Shown: in pieces, positions 63,256 to 64,000 of the stretch
Numbering within the stretch: the stretch's first letter is position 1
Layout of the letters: every line of letters starts with the position of its first letter
From: Ecdyonurus torrentis
Lineage: Eukaryota; Arthropoda; Insecta; Ephemeroptera; Heptageniidae
Length of the DNA: 64,000 bases
NCBI GenBank assembly: GCA_949318235.1
Contig: OX439131.1
Location: 8,207,811 to 8,271,810 of the forward strand
Direction: 5' to 3'
Made by a program: the position numbers and the translations under genes
The notes under the pieces: generated by a model
What the model was told of the DNA's origin: nothing
Database searches by the model: none
What the model saw: the letters and a program-made list of their open reading frames with translations, nothing else

Positions 63256-64000
63256 TATTTTGCGTTCAACATAAAAAAAAGTGCTAGAGTGATAAATTAT
63301 GAAAATAAATTGAAACAACTACAATATTTGCTGACCACAATGAACTGAAAATACTCCAAAGCATATGTTGCGATTGATCAAAACCATTATTTTGACCCAT
63401 CACTGCAGCATGCAGCATGCTGCGATGGGTCCTCTCATTGTTGTGGCTTAATGTGGCCTCCACTTTAGTGAAGTTAAGTATGTGACATAGAAAATATAGG
63501 ATATATATATAGCCTATATATTTCCAATACTTAATGCCAATAAAAATGCATATCAAAATAGAAAAACATAAGCACTAATTAAAGTAAAGAAAACAAAATC
63601 TACATTTATAATACAAATGAAAAATATTTTTAGTAGACTAGATACTACATACTTATGTATAGGAGTATCTATATCTCCATTCAAACTCTGTTTTGTTTAT
63701 TGTATGCCATTATATAACTAGACTGTAAATAGACAAAATGCTTTTAAAGCACTGTATTATATACATATTATGGAAGAATTTAATTAGTAGTTTATGGCAC
63801 ATGCTAAATATTTCTATAGCTATATATCTATTCTAACATTTACAAAAGATTATTATTATATAATTTTTTATCATTAATTAAAAAGTGATGGAGCAAACCA
63901 GCATATCAACTCAGAAATCATAAAATCATACTAGCATAGAGGGAAACGCATTAAGTAGGTTTCATGTTAATCTATCATTAAAAGACATTAAAACAATAAG
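61573..64000. other. AT-rich stretch to the window end, no gene seen
   Basis: Contains a relative of the 46.3-kb fold-back (61,785-61,880), two short palindromes (62,796-62,819 and 63,394-63,432) and poly-A runs (63,211-63,252). No coding similarity was recognised. Confidence 0.5.
63211..63252. repeat. Poly-A tract
   Basis: About 40 consecutive A. Confidence 0.95.

Overview
The window is AT-rich animal nuclear DNA. It has spliced genes with GT-AG introns, very dense microsatellites ((AG)n, (AT)n and a long (TAAG)n/(TAAA)n array), a non-LTR retrotransposon and many short fold-back DNA elements. The three protein-coding genes are typical of invertebrates. A prohormone-convertase-1/3-like gene together with a protein carrying a ZAD-like N-terminus suggests an arthropod, plausibly a crustacean. 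I cannot fix the taxon from sequence alone.

Left third (1-17 kb): mostly gene-poor. A GC-rich minus-strand segment at about 7.0-7.3 kb has a TATA-like box and a consensus splice donor, and looks like the promoter and 5' exon of a gene running leftward out of the window. A non-LTR retrotransposon with an intact 960-residue endonuclease/reverse-transcriptase ORF lies at 7,999-11,284, flanked by an 8-bp target-site duplication.

Middle (17-35.6 kb, minus strand): a complete proprotein convertase gene of the PC1/3 (PCSK1) type. I joined 14 coding exons by hand, all with consistent reading frame, plus one non-coding 5' exon. The deduced protein is about 688-691 residues and has a signal peptide, prodomain, subtilisin-like domain with Asp/His/Asn/Ser in place, P domain and a short C-terminal tail. 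It would process peptide-hormone precursors in the secretory pathway. Oddities are an extra segment between two multibasic sites at the prodomain junction, a probable GC-AG intron, tandem donors, and an 85-unit tetranucleotide array that almost fills intron 12.

Right half (40.9-56.6 kb, plus strand): two head-to-tail genes. The first (5 exons, 1,049 residues) encodes an unrecognised, probably nuclear protein with an N-terminal cysteine module like the ZAD zinc-binding domain, a long Ser/Pro/Lys-rich disordered region and one AT-hook. The second (5 coding exons, 522 residues) is an ortholog of BTBD1/BTBD2 (BTB-BACK-PHR, a cullin-3 adaptor type). Their introns and flanks (38-62 kb) are crowded with hairpin-forming elements. 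These include a 1.8-kb near-perfect fold-back with 8-bp target duplications, a MITE pair with 9-bp duplications, a hAT-like pair with 8-bp duplications and TTAA-flanked Kolobok/T2-like elements, several of them nested. The last 6 kb holds only repeats and no gene that I can see.
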